Positions 29,231-38,178 of a stretch of 64,000 bases of DNA are shown here, one piece after another. Numbering within the stretch: the stretch's first letter is position 1; each line of letters begins with the position of its first letter. The notes below the pieces were generated by a model. That model ran no database searches, had not been told where the DNA came from, and worked only from the letters and a program-made list of their open reading frames with translations. The translations under genes were made by a program, and so were the position numbers. The stretch is from Pseudomonas alkylphenolica (GTDB lineage: Bacteria; Pseudomonadota; Gammaproteobacteria; Pseudomonadales; Pseudomonadaceae). The DNA is taken from assembly GCF_000746525.1 (NCBI RefSeq), contig NZ_CP009048.1, positions 3,465,501 through 3,529,500 on the forward strand. The letters run 5' to 3'.

Positions 29231-29986
29231 ATGCTGCCCCATCCGACCCTGGACAAGCTGCAAACCCTGCGCCTGCACGGCATGCTCAAGGCGCTGAACG
29301 AACAACTGAAAACCCCGGACATCGACAGCCTGAGCTTCGAGGAACGCCTCGGCCTGCTGGTCGACCGCGAGCTGACTGAACGCGACGACAAGCGCCTGAG
29401 CAGCCGCCTGCGCCAGGCCCGGCTCAAGCACAACGCCTGCCTCGAAGACATCGACTACCGCAGCCCGCGCGGGCTGGATAAGGCGCTGATCCTGCAACTG
29501 AGCGGCGGCCAGTGGCTACGCGACGGCCTCAACCTGATCATCGGCGGCCCCACCGGTGTCGGTAAAACCTGGCTGGCCTGCGCCCTGGCCCACCAGGCCT
29601 GCCGAGAAGGCTACAGCGTGCGTTACCTGCGCTTGCCGCGTTTGCTGGAAGAACTGGGTCTGGCCCATGGCGACGGGCGCTTCGCCAAGCTGATGAGCAG
29701 CTACGCCAAGACCGACCTGCTGATCCTCGATGACTGGGGCTTGGCCCCGTTCACCGCCGAACAGCGGCGCGACATGCTGGAGCTACTGGACGACCGCTAC
29801 GGCCAGCGCTCGACCATCGTTACCAGCCAGATGCCGGTGGACAACTGGCACGAACTGATCGGCGATCCGACCCTGGCCGACGCTATCCTCGACCGCCTGG
29901 TGCACAACGCTTACCGGATCAATCTGAAGGGTGAATCAATGCGCAAACGGACGCAGAAATTGACGACGCCAGCCAACCCGGACTAA
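29231..29986 (+). CDS. istB: IS21-family ATPase IstB
   Basis: DnaA/DnaC-like AAA+ ATPase of 251 residues that assembles on target DNA and directs IstA. An N-terminal helical domain (LQTLRLHGMLKALNEQLKTP) precedes Walker A (LIIGGPTGVGKTWLACALA) and Walker B (DLLILDDWGLAPFTAEQRR). The sensor/arginine region ADAILDRLVHNAYRINLKGES is conserved. The ATG at 29231 gives the family's MLPHPTLDKL start; the open frame extends upstream across istA but only as shadow. Confidence 0.95.
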   Translation: MLPHPTLDKLQTLRLHGMLKALNEQLKTPDIDSLSFEERLGLLVDRELTERDDKRLSSRLRQARLKHNACLEDIDYRSPRGLDKALILQLSGGQWLRDGLNLIIGGPTGVGKTWLACALAHQACREGYSVRYLRLPRLLEELGLAHGDGRFAKLMSSYAKTDLLILDDWGLAPFTAEQRRDMLELLDDRYGQRSTIVTSQMPVDNWHELIGDPTLADAILDRLVHNAYRINLKGESMRKRTQKLTTPANPD

Positions 29987-30114
29987 CAATGCCACCCCTG
30001 CGTCGCTGCGCTCCGACTGCCCGGCCGGATGGCCGTGGAACAGGTGGCCAGATGGCCCTGGAATGCCTGGCCAGATGAGAGCGGACTGGGTGGCCGGATG
30101 GCGTGGAATCCGCA
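29987..30114 (-). repeat. Right-end subterminal repeats of the IS21 element
   Basis: About four imperfect copies, in inverted orientation, of the 23-bp unit seen at the left end (for example GGCCAGATGGCCCTGGAAT and GGCCGGATGGCGTGGAAT) lead to the end of the element at 30114. No gene lies here. Confidence 0.8.
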
Positions 30115-30145
30115 TTAAGGCCCGGAACTCGTGACCGATCCTTTT

Positions 30146-31984
30146 CTATGCTCGTTGAGGAGAGGAGTTCTCGCTCTCGCTACTCTTCAAGGTAAAACAC
30201 GCAGCCATGACAGCCTCATGGAAATTCGCTGACGTAACGGCCCCGATCGGCGTGCGGTCTTCCAGCATTCGGTGAGGATTCAGTAATGCTCGGTAGATCT
30301 CCCAGGAATCAGCGTCCTGCGAATGCTTCAGAACGGCCTGCACCAGCCTATGTTTCAGGGGATCTAGGTGCCAATCTGGAACGCGCCGTCCCTGGTTACC
30401 CAGGCTCAGCGCAAGCACTTTTCTGGCCTGAATCTCGTAACTGATCCACCGGCGTGATTTGCCGGCCATCTCAGCGAACACCGCCGCCGGCAGGTTATGC
30501 GGGGCATTGAACATCTCCAGCATTTCCAGCCGCTCACGCTGAATATCCGAAAACTCAGGCATTGGTCCCGAAACAGCCGATATACGTTGAACAGTCGCTG
30601 GCAGAGTTGGCATCGTGTTCCCTGACTTCGTCACCCGCAGGATTGGCGCATGCGTCGCGGAGGTAGGGACCACTTCATCAAAACCTCCCGCCAACTGCGG
30701 AACACCTTCTAGATGAACCGTGAGGTGCATGCTGGCTGACTCGATCTGGTTTTGCTCGAACAGGTTCAGCCGGTCGGCCCAGTCCTGCATCATGCGCCGC
30801 CGTTGCTCCACGTATTCGGCATGGTTGTACGCCGAGCTCACTTTGTCAGGATCAGAGTGCGAGAGCTGCGCATCGACCCAGACCTTAGGGTAGCCAATTT
30901 CGTTGAGAGCGGTGGAAATGGTCCCCCTGATGCCATGACCTGTCAGTTGATCCTTGTACCCCATCCGTTTCAGCGCGGAGTTGAGCGTGTTTTCACTGAT
31001 GCGTTTTTTCAGATCACTGTAGTGGGCAAACAGATAACGCTGGGCTGGCTTGACTTGATCGAGCAGGTGGTGAACGACCTCCATCGCCTGCACAGAGAGC
31101 GGCACGATGTAGGGCGGGATATCACCGGAACGCTTGCCCTCCTTGCGCAGTTCAAGCTGCAACTGTTTTACCACTTCAGGGGGGATGATCCACAGGCCCT
31201 TATCAAGGCGGAACTGATCCGGCGTCGCCAGTCGCAACTCCCCAGTGCGAACCCCTGTCAAAAGTAGCAACCGAAGGCCAAGCTGGGTCTGCAGCTTACC
31301 GGGATACTTGCGTAGTATCTGGAGCATGACCGGAAGTTCAGGCATGCGCAGAAATGGATTGTGACGCACAGGCGGCTGAGGCAACGCGACGACATCCAGA
31401 TCGAACGCTGGGTTCAGCGGTAACCCAGGGACGATGATCAGTGCGTAACGGAACATCTGCCGGAACCAAGTACGGACCTTTTCGGCGGTAGTGAGCGCCT
31501 TTCTACGCTCGATCCTTGCAACGACCTCCAACAGGTCGGGGCGCTGGATCTCATAAATTGACCGCTTCCCAAGAACAGAAAGAACGTCTTTGGCAAAGAT
31601 GCGCTGGATCTGTGAAAGCGTGCTCTGCCGTCCTTCCTTGAGAACGAGCCTACGGTGCTCGACCCACTTGTCAAACACGGTCTTGAATGTGTTCTCGTCC
31701 GCGAGACGGACGGACTGCCGCTTCTGCTTACGGTGTGCTCGGGGGTTGATGCCCTTGGCCACAAGAGCTCGGGCTTCGTCGCGTAGGGCACGCGCTTCCC
31801 GGAGACTGACCTCGGGGTAAGTGCCCAGCGACATGCGTTTCTGCTTACCGGCCCAGTAGTAGCGGTAGTGCCACGACTTGCCGCCTTCAGGTGCCACCGC
31901 CAGGGACAGCCCATCAAGGTCGCCGAGGGTGTAAGGCTTTCCGGTTGCTTTTGCTTGCCGGACAGCCAGATCTGAGAGTGCCAT
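30146..31984 (-). CDS. Island/ICE tyrosine integrase with extended C-terminus
   Basis: Phage P4/ICEclc-type integrase of 612 residues that inserts and excises the island at tRNA-Gly. The N-terminal arm-binding DUF4102 domain (VRQAKATGKPYTLGDLDGLS) is followed by a core-binding domain and the catalytic domain with Arg in LLTGVRTGELRLATP, HxxR in LTGHGIRGTISTA, His in QLSHSDPDKVSSAYNH and the Tyr in YNHAEYVEQRRRMM. About 190 residues beyond the catalytic core end in WHLDPLKHRLVQAVLKHSQD and LNPHRMLEDRTPIGAV, a helical region resembling the Xre/MbcA/ParS (DUF2384) end. It reads away from tRNA-Gly, 226 bp from the attachment site. Confidence 0.94.
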   Translation of the reverse strand: MALSDLAVRQAKATGKPYTLGDLDGLSLAVAPEGGKSWHYRYYWAGKQKRMSLGTYPEVSLREARALRDEARALVAKGINPRAHRKQKRQSVRLADENTFKTVFDKWVEHRRLVLKEGRQSTLSQIQRIFAKDVLSVLGKRSIYEIQRPDLLEVVARIERRKALTTAEKVRTWFRQMFRYALIIVPGLPLNPAFDLDVVALPQPPVRHNPFLRMPELPVMLQILRKYPGKLQTQLGLRLLLLTGVRTGELRLATPDQFRLDKGLWIIPPEVVKQLQLELRKEGKRSGDIPPYIVPLSVQAMEVVHHLLDQVKPAQRYLFAHYSDLKKRISENTLNSALKRMGYKDQLTGHGIRGTISTALNEIGYPKVWVDAQLSHSDPDKVSSAYNHAEYVEQRRRMMQDWADRLNLFEQNQIESASMHLTVHLEGVPQLAGGFDEVVPTSATHAPILRVTKSGNTMPTLPATVQRISAVSGPMPEFSDIQRERLEMLEMFNAPHNLPAAVFAEMAGKSRRWISYEIQARKVLALSLGNQGRRVPDWHLDPLKHRLVQAVLKHSQDADSWEIYRALLNPHRMLEDRTPIGAVTSANFHEAVMAACFTLKSSESENSSPQRA

Positions 31985-32210
31985 GCTCTAGCTCCTGAAC
32001 TCTTGGTCAGGACTAGATACTTGTCGCGCAGGCCTCGCTCCTCCAGCAACAATCCGGAAACCGTGACACCCGTATTGATGGACTTAAAAATGGACTTAAA
32101 AGTCGTGGCTGTCGGTGGTTTCCAGTGGAACTCGCTGGAACGAAAAAAGGACCCGAAGGTCCTGATTTCAACGACTTACAGACTTCAATGGACGTCTGTA
32201 GATCATAATT
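31985..32210. other. Integrase promoter region and island end
   Basis: The 226 bp between the integrase start and the tRNA-Gly 3' end should hold the integrase promoter and arm-type binding sites. Short direct repeats are visible: GGACTTAAAA occurs twice near 32080-32100 (TGGACTTAAAAATGGACTTAAAA). No gene is credible here. Confidence 0.5.
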
Positions 32211-32286
<76 letters not shown>

Positions 32287-32376
32287 AAAATACAGCAACC
32301 GGTTATACCGGACAGAAACACGGCCAACGACCTTGTTTCCAATGCATGCAGTACCTGAATACTGCGACGCCAAATT

Positions 32377-32452
<76 letters not shown>

Positions 32453-32514
32453 ATTTGGTGACGGCCATTCTATAGGATCATGAATCGCCGTCAAGCCCTT
32501 GATTCAAAAAAGCT

Positions 32515-33075
32515 TTATTTTTGCTCCGAACCTTCGCGCAGGTGCGGCCAGGCGGCGCGCAGGTAGTGCACCATCGACCACAGGGTCAGGCCGGCAGAGA
32601 CCATCAGCAAGGCGTAGCCCAGGATCACCCAGAAGGTCAGCACCGGCGGGTTGGCCAGCAGGATTACCAGCGCCAGCATCTGTGCCGCGGTTTTCCATTT
32701 GCCCAGGTTCGACACGGCCACATGCGCCCTCGCCCCCAGTTCGGCCATCCACTCGCGCAGCGCCGATACCACGATCTCGCGACCGATGATCACCGCCGCT
32801 GGCAGTGTCAGCCAGAAGTTCGCATGCACCTGCACCAGCAGCACCAGGGCCACGGCGACCATCAGCTTGTCGGCTACCGGGTCGAGAAAGGCACCAAAGG
32901 GCGTGCTCTGCTGCAGGCGACGGGCCAGGTAACCGTCAAGCCAGTCAGTGGCCGCCGCAATGGCGAAGACGCTGCTCGCTGCGATATAGCTCCAGTGATA
33001 CGGAACATAAAACAGCAGAATGAAGATCGGAATGAGCAGGACGCGAAGAACTGTAAGTAGATTTGGGATATTCAT
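32515..33075 (-). CDS. pgsA: CDP-diacylglycerol-glycerol-3-phosphate 3-phosphatidyltransferase
   Basis: Integral membrane enzyme (186 residues) forming phosphatidylglycerophosphate, the first committed step to phosphatidylglycerol and cardiolipin. The CDP-alcohol phosphatidyltransferase signature D-G-x2-A-R-x8-G-x3-D-x3-D is visible in [20 protein letters not shown] then [10 protein letters not shown]. Hydrophobic helices surround it ([20 protein letters not shown]). The start at 33075 gives [11 protein letters not shown], the usual N-terminus. It follows uvrC on the same strand, the conserved gacA-uvrC-pgsA-tRNA order of pseudomonads. Confidence 0.96.
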   Translation of the reverse strand: MNIPNLLTVLRVLLIPIFILLFYVPYHWSYIAASSVFAIAAATDWLDGYLARRLQQSTPFGAFLDPVADKLMVAVALVLLVQVHANFWLTLPAAVIIGREIVVSALREWMAELGARAHVAVSNLGKWKTAAQMLALVILLANPPVLTFWVILGYALLMVSAGLTLWSMVHYLRAAWPHLREGSEQK

Positions 33076-33107
33076 CGGCACAACTGGCTGCAAAGTGAGC
33101 GTGCATT

Positions 33108-34931
33108 CTACTCGCTATGCAGGTTGGCATAAATCGACTCGGCAAGCTTTTTACTGATTCCCGGTGCTTTGGCGATTTCTTCGATGCTGGCGCGGGTCAG
33201 TTCCTGCAAACCACCGAAGTGTTTGAGCAGGTCACGACGACGCTTTGGCCCTACCCCGGCGACGTCTTCCAGGCTGGAAGTACGCCGGGCTTTGCCACGC
33301 CGGGCACGGTGGCCGGTAATGGCAAAACGGTGCGCTTCGTCACGGATCTGCTGGATCAGGTGCAACGCCGGCGAGTCGCCCTTGAGGGTGAACTCATGGG
33401 CAGCGTCGTTGAGGTAGAGCGTTTCAAAGCCGGCCTTGCGCGTCACGCCCTTGGCCACGCCAAGCAGGATCAGGTCGGGAACCGCCAGTTCCTGGAGCAC
33501 CTCGCGAGCCATATTCAGCTGGCCTTTGCCACCGTCGACCAGCAGTACGTCGGGCAGCTTGCCCTCGCCGTCCTTGATCCGCCCGAAGCGTCGGGTCAGC
33601 GCCTGGTGCATGGCCGCATAGTCGTCACCGGGGGTAACGCCTTCGATGTTGAAGCGCCGGTAGTCGGACTTCAACGGGCCTTCCGGGCCGAACACCACGC
33701 AGGAGGCGACCGTCGCCTCACCGCTGGAGTGGCTGATGTCGTAGCATTCCAGGCGCTGCGGGGTTTCATCCAGGTCCAGCACCTGCGCCAGCGCTTCGAA
33801 CCGTGAGGCCATGTGCTGACGGTTGGCCAGGCGCGCACCCAGTGCCTGCTCGGCGTTGGTCACCGCCAATTGCTGCCAGCGCGCACGGGTACCGCGCACC
33901 CGATGGCTGATGGTCAACTCACGCCCGCGCAAGGCTTCAATGGCGGCGGTGAACGCTGCGAAGTCTTCGTGCACCACGTTGACGATCAGCTCGCCCGGCA
34001 GGTCGCGCTCGGCATTGCCGATGTAGTACTGGGAGAGAAACGCGGCCATGACCTCGGCCACCTCCTCTTCGATCCCAACCTGGGGAAAGAAATTCTTGCT
34101 ACCCAACACCCGCCCGCCGCGCACACTGATCAGGTGCACGCAGGCGCCACCCGGGTTGGTGAACGCGGCGATGACGTCCACGTCGCCGCTGCCGCCCTCC
34201 ATACTCTGCTGGTCCTGGACCCGGCGCAGCAAGGCGATCTGGTCGCGCAATTCGGCGGCCTTCTCGAACTCCAGGGCCATGGCGGCCTGCTCCATCTCGG
34301 CATTCAGCTCGTTGGTCAGTTGATGACTGCGGCCTTCGAGGAACATCACCGAGTGACGTACATCAACGGCATATTCCTCAGGCTCGACCAGGCCGACACA
34401 AGGCGCCTTGCAGCGTTTGATCTGGTATTGCAGGCACGGCCGGGTGCGGTTGCTGTAATAGCTGTCTTCGCATTGCCGGACGAAGAAGGTTTTCTGCAGC
34501 AGGCTCAGGCTTTCACGAATCGCCCCCGCGCTGGGGTAAGGCCCGAAGTACTTGCCCTTCAGCTTCTTGGCGCCGCGATGAATCCCCAGCCGCGGGAACG
34601 GTCCGTCGGAGAGGAACACATAAGGGTAGGACTTATCGTCGCGCAGCAGGATGTTATACGGCGGCCGCCATTCCTTGATCAGTGTCTGCTCAAGCAGCAG
34701 CGCTTCGGTCTCGTTGGCGGTGATGGTGGTTTCGACCTGGGCGATACGTGCCACCAGGGCAGCCGTCTTCGGCGCCAGGCCGGTCTTGCGGAAATAGCTG
34801 GCCAGGCGCTTCTTGAGGTTCTTCGCCTTGCCGACATACAGCAGCCGGGCTTCACCGTCGAACATCCGGTAAACACCCGGGCGACCGCTGCAGGTCGCCA
34901 GGAAAGCACTTGAATCGAACACAGGGGTCAT
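33108..34931 (-). CDS. uvrC: Excinuclease ABC subunit C
   Basis: Nucleotide excision repair endonuclease (607 residues) that makes both incisions around UvrAB-bound lesions. It shows the N-terminal GIY-YIG domain ([20 protein letters not shown]), a UVR motif ([20 protein letters not shown]), the RNase H-like C-terminal nuclease ([20 protein letters not shown] with catalytic Asp, and [15 protein letters not shown]) and a terminal helix-hairpin-helix pair ([20 protein letters not shown]). The ATG at 34931 ([10 protein letters not shown]) lies 4 nt after the gacA stop. Intact. Confidence 0.97.
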   Translation of the reverse strand: MTPVFDSSAFLATCSGRPGVYRMFDGEARLLYVGKAKNLKKRLASYFRKTGLAPKTAALVARIAQVETTITANETEALLLEQTLIKEWRPPYNILLRDDKSYPYVFLSDGPFPRLGIHRGAKKLKGKYFGPYPSAGAIRESLSLLQKTFFVRQCEDSYYSNRTRPCLQYQIKRCKAPCVGLVEPEEYAVDVRHSVMFLEGRSHQLTNELNAEMEQAAMALEFEKAAELRDQIALLRRVQDQQSMEGGSGDVDVIAAFTNPGGACVHLISVRGGRVLGSKNFFPQVGIEEEVAEVMAAFLSQYYIGNAERDLPGELIVNVVHEDFAAFTAAIEALRGRELTISHRVRGTRARWQQLAVTNAEQALGARLANRQHMASRFEALAQVLDLDETPQRLECYDISHSSGEATVASCVVFGPEGPLKSDYRRFNIEGVTPGDDYAAMHQALTRRFGRIKDGEGKLPDVLLVDGGKGQLNMAREVLQELAVPDLILLGVAKGVTRKAGFETLYLNDAAHEFTLKGDSPALHLIQQIRDEAHRFAITGHRARRGKARRTSSLEDVAGVGPKRRRDLLKHFGGLQELTRASIEEIAKAPGISKKLAESIYANLHSE

Positions 34932-34935
34932 GAGT

Positions 34936-35574
34936 TCAGAGACTGGCGTCAACCATGCCATGGCGGACCGCCAGCAGCGTCAGTTCGACGTCGCTGGTGA
35001 CCGAGAGTTTTTCGAAGATCCGGTAACGGTAAGTATTGACCGTTTTCGGTGACAGGCACAGCTTGTCGGAGATGATCTGCACTTTCTGGCAACCGACGAT
35101 CATCAAGGCGATCTGGATTTCCCGCTCCGACAGTGCATCGAACGGCGAGCCTTGCGGCTGGAACGACTTGAGCGCCAGTTGCTGGGCGATCTGCGGGCTG
35201 ATGTAGCGCTGACCGGCAAACACCAAGCGAATGGCCTGGACCATTTCATCCAGGCCCGCACCTTTGGTCAGGTAGCCGGCCGCCCCCGCCTGCAACAGGC
35301 GCGTGGGAAACGGGTCTTCCTCGCAGGCGGTCACTGCCACCACTTTCACATCCGGATGACTGCGCAGCAGCTTGCGTGTGGCTTCAAGACCACCGATCCC
35401 GGGCATTTTCACATCCATCAGGACCACATCGGGCTTGAGTTCACGCGCGACCTTCAACGATGCCTCGCCAGAGTCGGCCTCGCCCACCACCTGCAGACCA
35501 TCGATATCGGCCAGCATGCGGGTGATGCCCGTACGTACCAGATCGTGATCATCGACCACCAGGACCCTAATCAA
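34936..35574 (-). CDS. gacA: Response regulator GacA (UvrY/SirA family)
   Basis: Global activator of the GacS-GacA system; phosphorylated GacA drives the RsmX/Y/Z small RNAs that titrate RsmA and relieve repression of secondary metabolism and exopolysaccharide genes. The receiver domain has the acidic pair and Asp54 phosphorylation site ([14 protein letters not shown] and [11 protein letters not shown]), and the LuxR-type helix-turn-helix is [20 protein letters not shown]. Translation starts at TTG 35574, the rare start known for gacA in pseudomonads. It forms an operon with uvrC. Its closeness to the exopolysaccharide cluster is chromosomal neighbourhood, not proof of regulation. Confidence 0.97.
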   Translation of the reverse strand: MIRVLVVDDHDLVRTGITRMLADIDGLQVVGEADSGEASLKVARELKPDVVLMDVKMPGIGGLEATRKLLRSHPDVKVVAVTACEEDPFPTRLLQAGAAGYLTKGAGLDEMVQAIRLVFAGQRYISPQIAQQLALKSFQPQGSPFDALSEREIQIALMIVGCQKVQIISDKLCLSPKTVNTYRYRIFEKLSVTSDVELTLLAVRHGMVDASL

Positions 35575-35652
35575 GCAGACACCTCACACTGCGGCGGCAA
35601 TTGGATCCCGCCACCTTAGCAAAAAACCAGGCGCTAGAGCTAACGGAACACG

Positions 35653-36060
35653 TCATCGCATCGCTGCTATTTCGCCGTTGCCCACTTCACGGCCAAAAAC
35701 ACTCGAGTCACGCCTGGAAACCTTCGCATAGGCCCTTGGCAGAGCATTGGCAAGACTACCGAGCAATTGCGCGATGGCGGCCTGATCGGCCGCGGGCAAG
35801 CCGCGAAAAGCCCCCAGCAAGCGCTCCTCCTCCGGGCTCAGACTGCCCTGAAGGACAAGCGTACGTGTACCGCTCAACACATACAGGGCATCGACGCCAC
35901 GCGTTGCCACCGCCGCCAGGTAATCGGCCTTGGGCGTTCGCTCGCCACTCTCGTACTTGCCCTGGGCATTGGGCTCGACCCCACCAATGTCACCGAACAC
36001 CCGCTGAGTCAGCCCCAGACGCTCCCTTTCTTCCCGTAGACGGGCACCGATTCCGTTCAT
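35653..36060 (-). CDS. XRE-family helix-turn-helix regulator
   Basis: Transcriptional regulator of 135 residues with an N-terminal lambda-repressor-like domain (MNGIGARLREERERLGLTQR, then AQGKYESGERTPKADYLAAV) and a helical C-terminal part (SPEEERLLGAFRGLPAADQA) likely for oligomerisation. The target is unknown. It is divergent from the exopolysaccharide cluster across the 650-bp upstream region, so autoregulation or control of that promoter is possible but unproven. Confidence 0.85.
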   Translation of the reverse strand: MNGIGARLREERERLGLTQRVFGDIGGVEPNAQGKYESGERTPKADYLAAVATRGVDALYVLSGTRTLVLQGSLSPEEERLLGAFRGLPAADQAAIAQLLGSLANALPRAYAKVSRRDSSVFGREVGNGEIAAMR

Positions 36061-36714
36061 TGCGATCCATGTCCTTGATACATCACCCAGAGGGGCAACT
36101 ACGTAAGACCTACAGGATAGGCCAGTCGCACAGCACTATGCACAGGAACACGAGTACTGCACAAGCCGGCACATGCCTCACCTGCCTGAGGTTGTCTGTA
36201 CAAGGAATTTACTCGGCGCTCGACGGCCTTAGAACCGAATATCGGCAGGTAAACTTTCATCCCGGCGAAAATGGCACTTTAGTGCTACTCAACAACTATC
36301 TAAACGCCATCACTCACCACAATTCAAGCCAACAAAAAAGTTCAATGACAACAGCAAAACCCAGCAACAAACCCGCCAAAACGTCGTCGAAAACGCAATA
36401 AAACTCATTTTATTGGCGCCATAAAACCGCCAGAGCAACAAAGCCTGTTTTTTGACACACAACTTATTGGCAACTTTAAGTTATTGATTTATAAGTGTTT
36501 TTTAAACTTAAAAAGCAAATATCAATTAGTTTTGAATTAACAACAACAGATTGCTTGCGTAACTAAAAATTTCCCCCTTAGGATAGAAATAAGACAACGA
36601 ACAACACGGCCATCGCCTGTTCAGTGCGCGATATGTTTATGCGTGCTCGCCTCGTCGACATCACCGATAAACCGAGTAACCGGGTCGGCATTGCCGAACC
36701 CGGAAGAGGGAACT
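36061..36714 (+). promoter_or_regulatory. Long AT-rich upstream region of the exopolysaccharide cluster
   Basis: About 650 bp with no credible gene. From about 36300 to 36590 it becomes strikingly AT-rich compared with the surrounding GC-rich DNA, with runs such as TTTATAAGTGTTTTTTAAAC. Such long AT-rich leaders are typical of promoters bound by nucleoid proteins and multiple regulators, as at canonical algD. I found no convincing AlgU (GAACTT-N16/17-TCtgA) or sigma-54 site. Just before the start codon, CCGGGTCGGCATTGCCGAACCCGG (36679-36704, imperfect inverted repeat) could form a leader hairpin, followed by the ribosome binding site GAAGAGGGA. Confidence 0.6.
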
Positions 36715-38022
36715 ATGAACATCAGTATTTTTGGACTGGGTTATGTGGGTGCCGTGTGTGCCGGCTGTTTGTCCGCCCGCGGCCACCAGGTGTTGGGCGT
36801 CGACATTTCTCAGGCCAAGGTCGACATGATCAACCAGGGCAAATCGCCGATTGTCGAACCCGGGCTTGAGCAACTGTTGCTCGATGGTGTGAATCATGGC
36901 CGCCTGCGCGGCACCACTGATGTTCAGGCCGCCGTGCTGGCGACCGAGATGTCGCTGCTGTGCGTCGGCACGCCGAGCAAGAAAAACGGTGACCTGGACC
37001 TGGTCTACATGGAAGCGGTGTGTCGCGAAATCGGCATGGCCCTGCGCGACAAAGGCAGCCGCCATACCATCGTGGTGCGCAGCACGGTACTGCCAGGCAC
37101 GGCGAAAAATGTGGTCATCCCACTGCTTGAGAAAGCTTCGGGCAAACGCGCCGGTGTTGATTTCGGGGTTGCCGTGAACCCCGAGTTCCTGCGCGAAAGC
37201 ACTGCGATCCAGGACTACGACTTCCCGGCCATGACCGTGATCGGCGAGCTGGACCAACAGTCCGGCGACCTCCTTGAGTCGCTGTACAAGGGCCTTGATG
37301 CACCGGTGATCCGCAAGTCGATCGAAGTCGCCGAGATGATCAAGTACACCTGCAACGTCTGGCACGCGACCAAGGTCAGCTTTGCCAACGAAATCGGCAA
37401 CATTGCCAAGGCCTCCGGTGTCGATGGCCGCGAAGTGATGGATGTGGTCTGCCAGGACTACAAACTCAATCTGTCGCGCTACTACCTGCGTCCAGGCTTC
37501 GCCTTCGGTGGCTCTTGCCTGCCCAAGGACGTGCGCGCCCTCACCTACCGCGCCGGGCAACTGGACGTTGAGCACCCGCTGCTGGCCTCGATCATGGACA
37601 GCAACCGCAACCAGGTGCGCAATGCCTTCGAGCTGATCGCTCGCCAGGACAAACGCCGCATCGGCCTGCTCGGCCTGAGCTTCAAGTCCGGTACTGACGA
37701 CCTGCGCGAAAGTCCGCTGGTGGAACTGGCCGAGATGCTGATCGGCAAGGGTTACGAGCTGAGTATCTATGACGCCAACGTCGAGTACGCACGGGTTTTC
37801 GGCGCCAACCGCGAGTACATCGAATCGAAGATCCCTCACGTCTCGTCCCTGCTCTGCAGCGACCTCAGCCAGGTCATCAACGGGGCTGACGTGATTGTGC
37901 TGGGCAACAACGACGATAGCTTCGCCCAGGCCCTGGATGTCGCTGATGGCAAACAGGTCATCGACCTGGTCGGCTTCATGCCCCATGGCAGCAACAGCAG
38001 CCAACAGGGTATCTGCTGGTAA
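36715..38022 (+). CDS. algD: GDP-mannose 6-dehydrogenase, AlgD-like
   Basis: NAD-dependent four-electron oxidation of GDP-mannose to GDP-mannuronate, the committed precursor step for alginate-type polymers. The 435 residues align end to end with AlgD: Rossmann start MNISIFGLGYVGAVCAGCLS, linker region, the active-site cysteine in GFAFGGSCLPKDVRALTYRA and the C-terminus VDLVGFMPHGSNSSQQGICW. The substrate-specific SKIPHVSSLL segment is present. It is similar to P. aeruginosa AlgD but diverged from what I recall of canonical Pseudomonas AlgD sequences. It is the first gene of an 11-gene co-directional cluster, preceded by the AT-rich leader. The ATG follows GAAGAGGGA. No algA for GDP-mannose supply is in the cluster. 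Confidence 0.93.
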   Translation: MNISIFGLGYVGAVCAGCLSARGHQVLGVDISQAKVDMINQGKSPIVEPGLEQLLLDGVNHGRLRGTTDVQAAVLATEMSLLCVGTPSKKNGDLDLVYMEAVCREIGMALRDKGSRHTIVVRSTVLPGTAKNVVIPLLEKASGKRAGVDFGVAVNPEFLRESTAIQDYDFPAMTVIGELDQQSGDLLESLYKGLDAPVIRKSIEVAEMIKYTCNVWHATKVSFANEIGNIAKASGVDGREVMDVVCQDYKLNLSRYYLRPGFAFGGSCLPKDVRALTYRAGQLDVEHPLLASIMDSNRNQVRNAFELIARQDKRRIGLLGLSFKSGTDDLRESPLVELAEMLIGKGYELSIYDANVEYARVFGANREYIESKIPHVSSLLCSDLSQVINGADVIVLGNNDDSFAQALDVADGKQVIDLVGFMPHGSNSSQQGICW

Positions 38023-38059
38023 CGCCTGAGACTCCGTAGAGAGCACCCGGCAAGCATCC

Positions 38060-38158
38060 CAGGCCTGCGCCTGAGCGAACTGCACTCCTGCCTCTGTCTG
38101 CCTGCCGCACTGCGGCCGGGCCTGGCAAGTGCGCGTTTCGCTCAGGCTCAGGCGCCTG
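38060..38158 (+). other. Long-range inverted repeat between algD and alg8
   Basis: The 156-bp gap between algD and alg8 contains CAGGCCTGCGCCTGAGCGAA (38060-38079) and its near-complement TTCGCTCAGGCTCAGGCGCC (38137-38156, continuing TG). They can pair as a strong stem enclosing about 57 nt. No T-tract follows, so it is not a standard terminator. It could be an mRNA-processing or attenuation structure separating algD from the rest. Confidence 0.65.
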
Positions 38159-38178
38159 TACAACGGAGCAACGGTTAG

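Larger units (their letters stand above)
27495..30114. mobile_element. Complete IS21-family insertion sequence
   Basis: The 2,620-bp element has ends TGCGGATTCCACG...CGTGGAATCCGCA in inverted orientation and a perfect 7-bp target duplication TTAAGGC at 27488-27494 and 30115-30121. It carries istA and istB in order. Both ends contain several directly repeated 23-bp units. The insertion lies 24 bp downstream of the integrase stop. Both genes are intact, so the element is potentially active. Confidence 0.95.

Noticed and set aside
30146..30720. Separate antitoxin (DUF2384) gene fused to the integrase
   Set aside because: The extension is continuous in frame with the integrase and similar C-terminal regions occur in other island integrases; no toxin gene is adjacent.
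36270..36290. TGGCAC-TTTAG-TGCT word resembling a sigma-54 promoter upstream of the exopolysaccharide cluster
   Set aside because: The spacing between the GG and GC elements is 9 rather than the required 10 bases, and the -12 box is imperfect.
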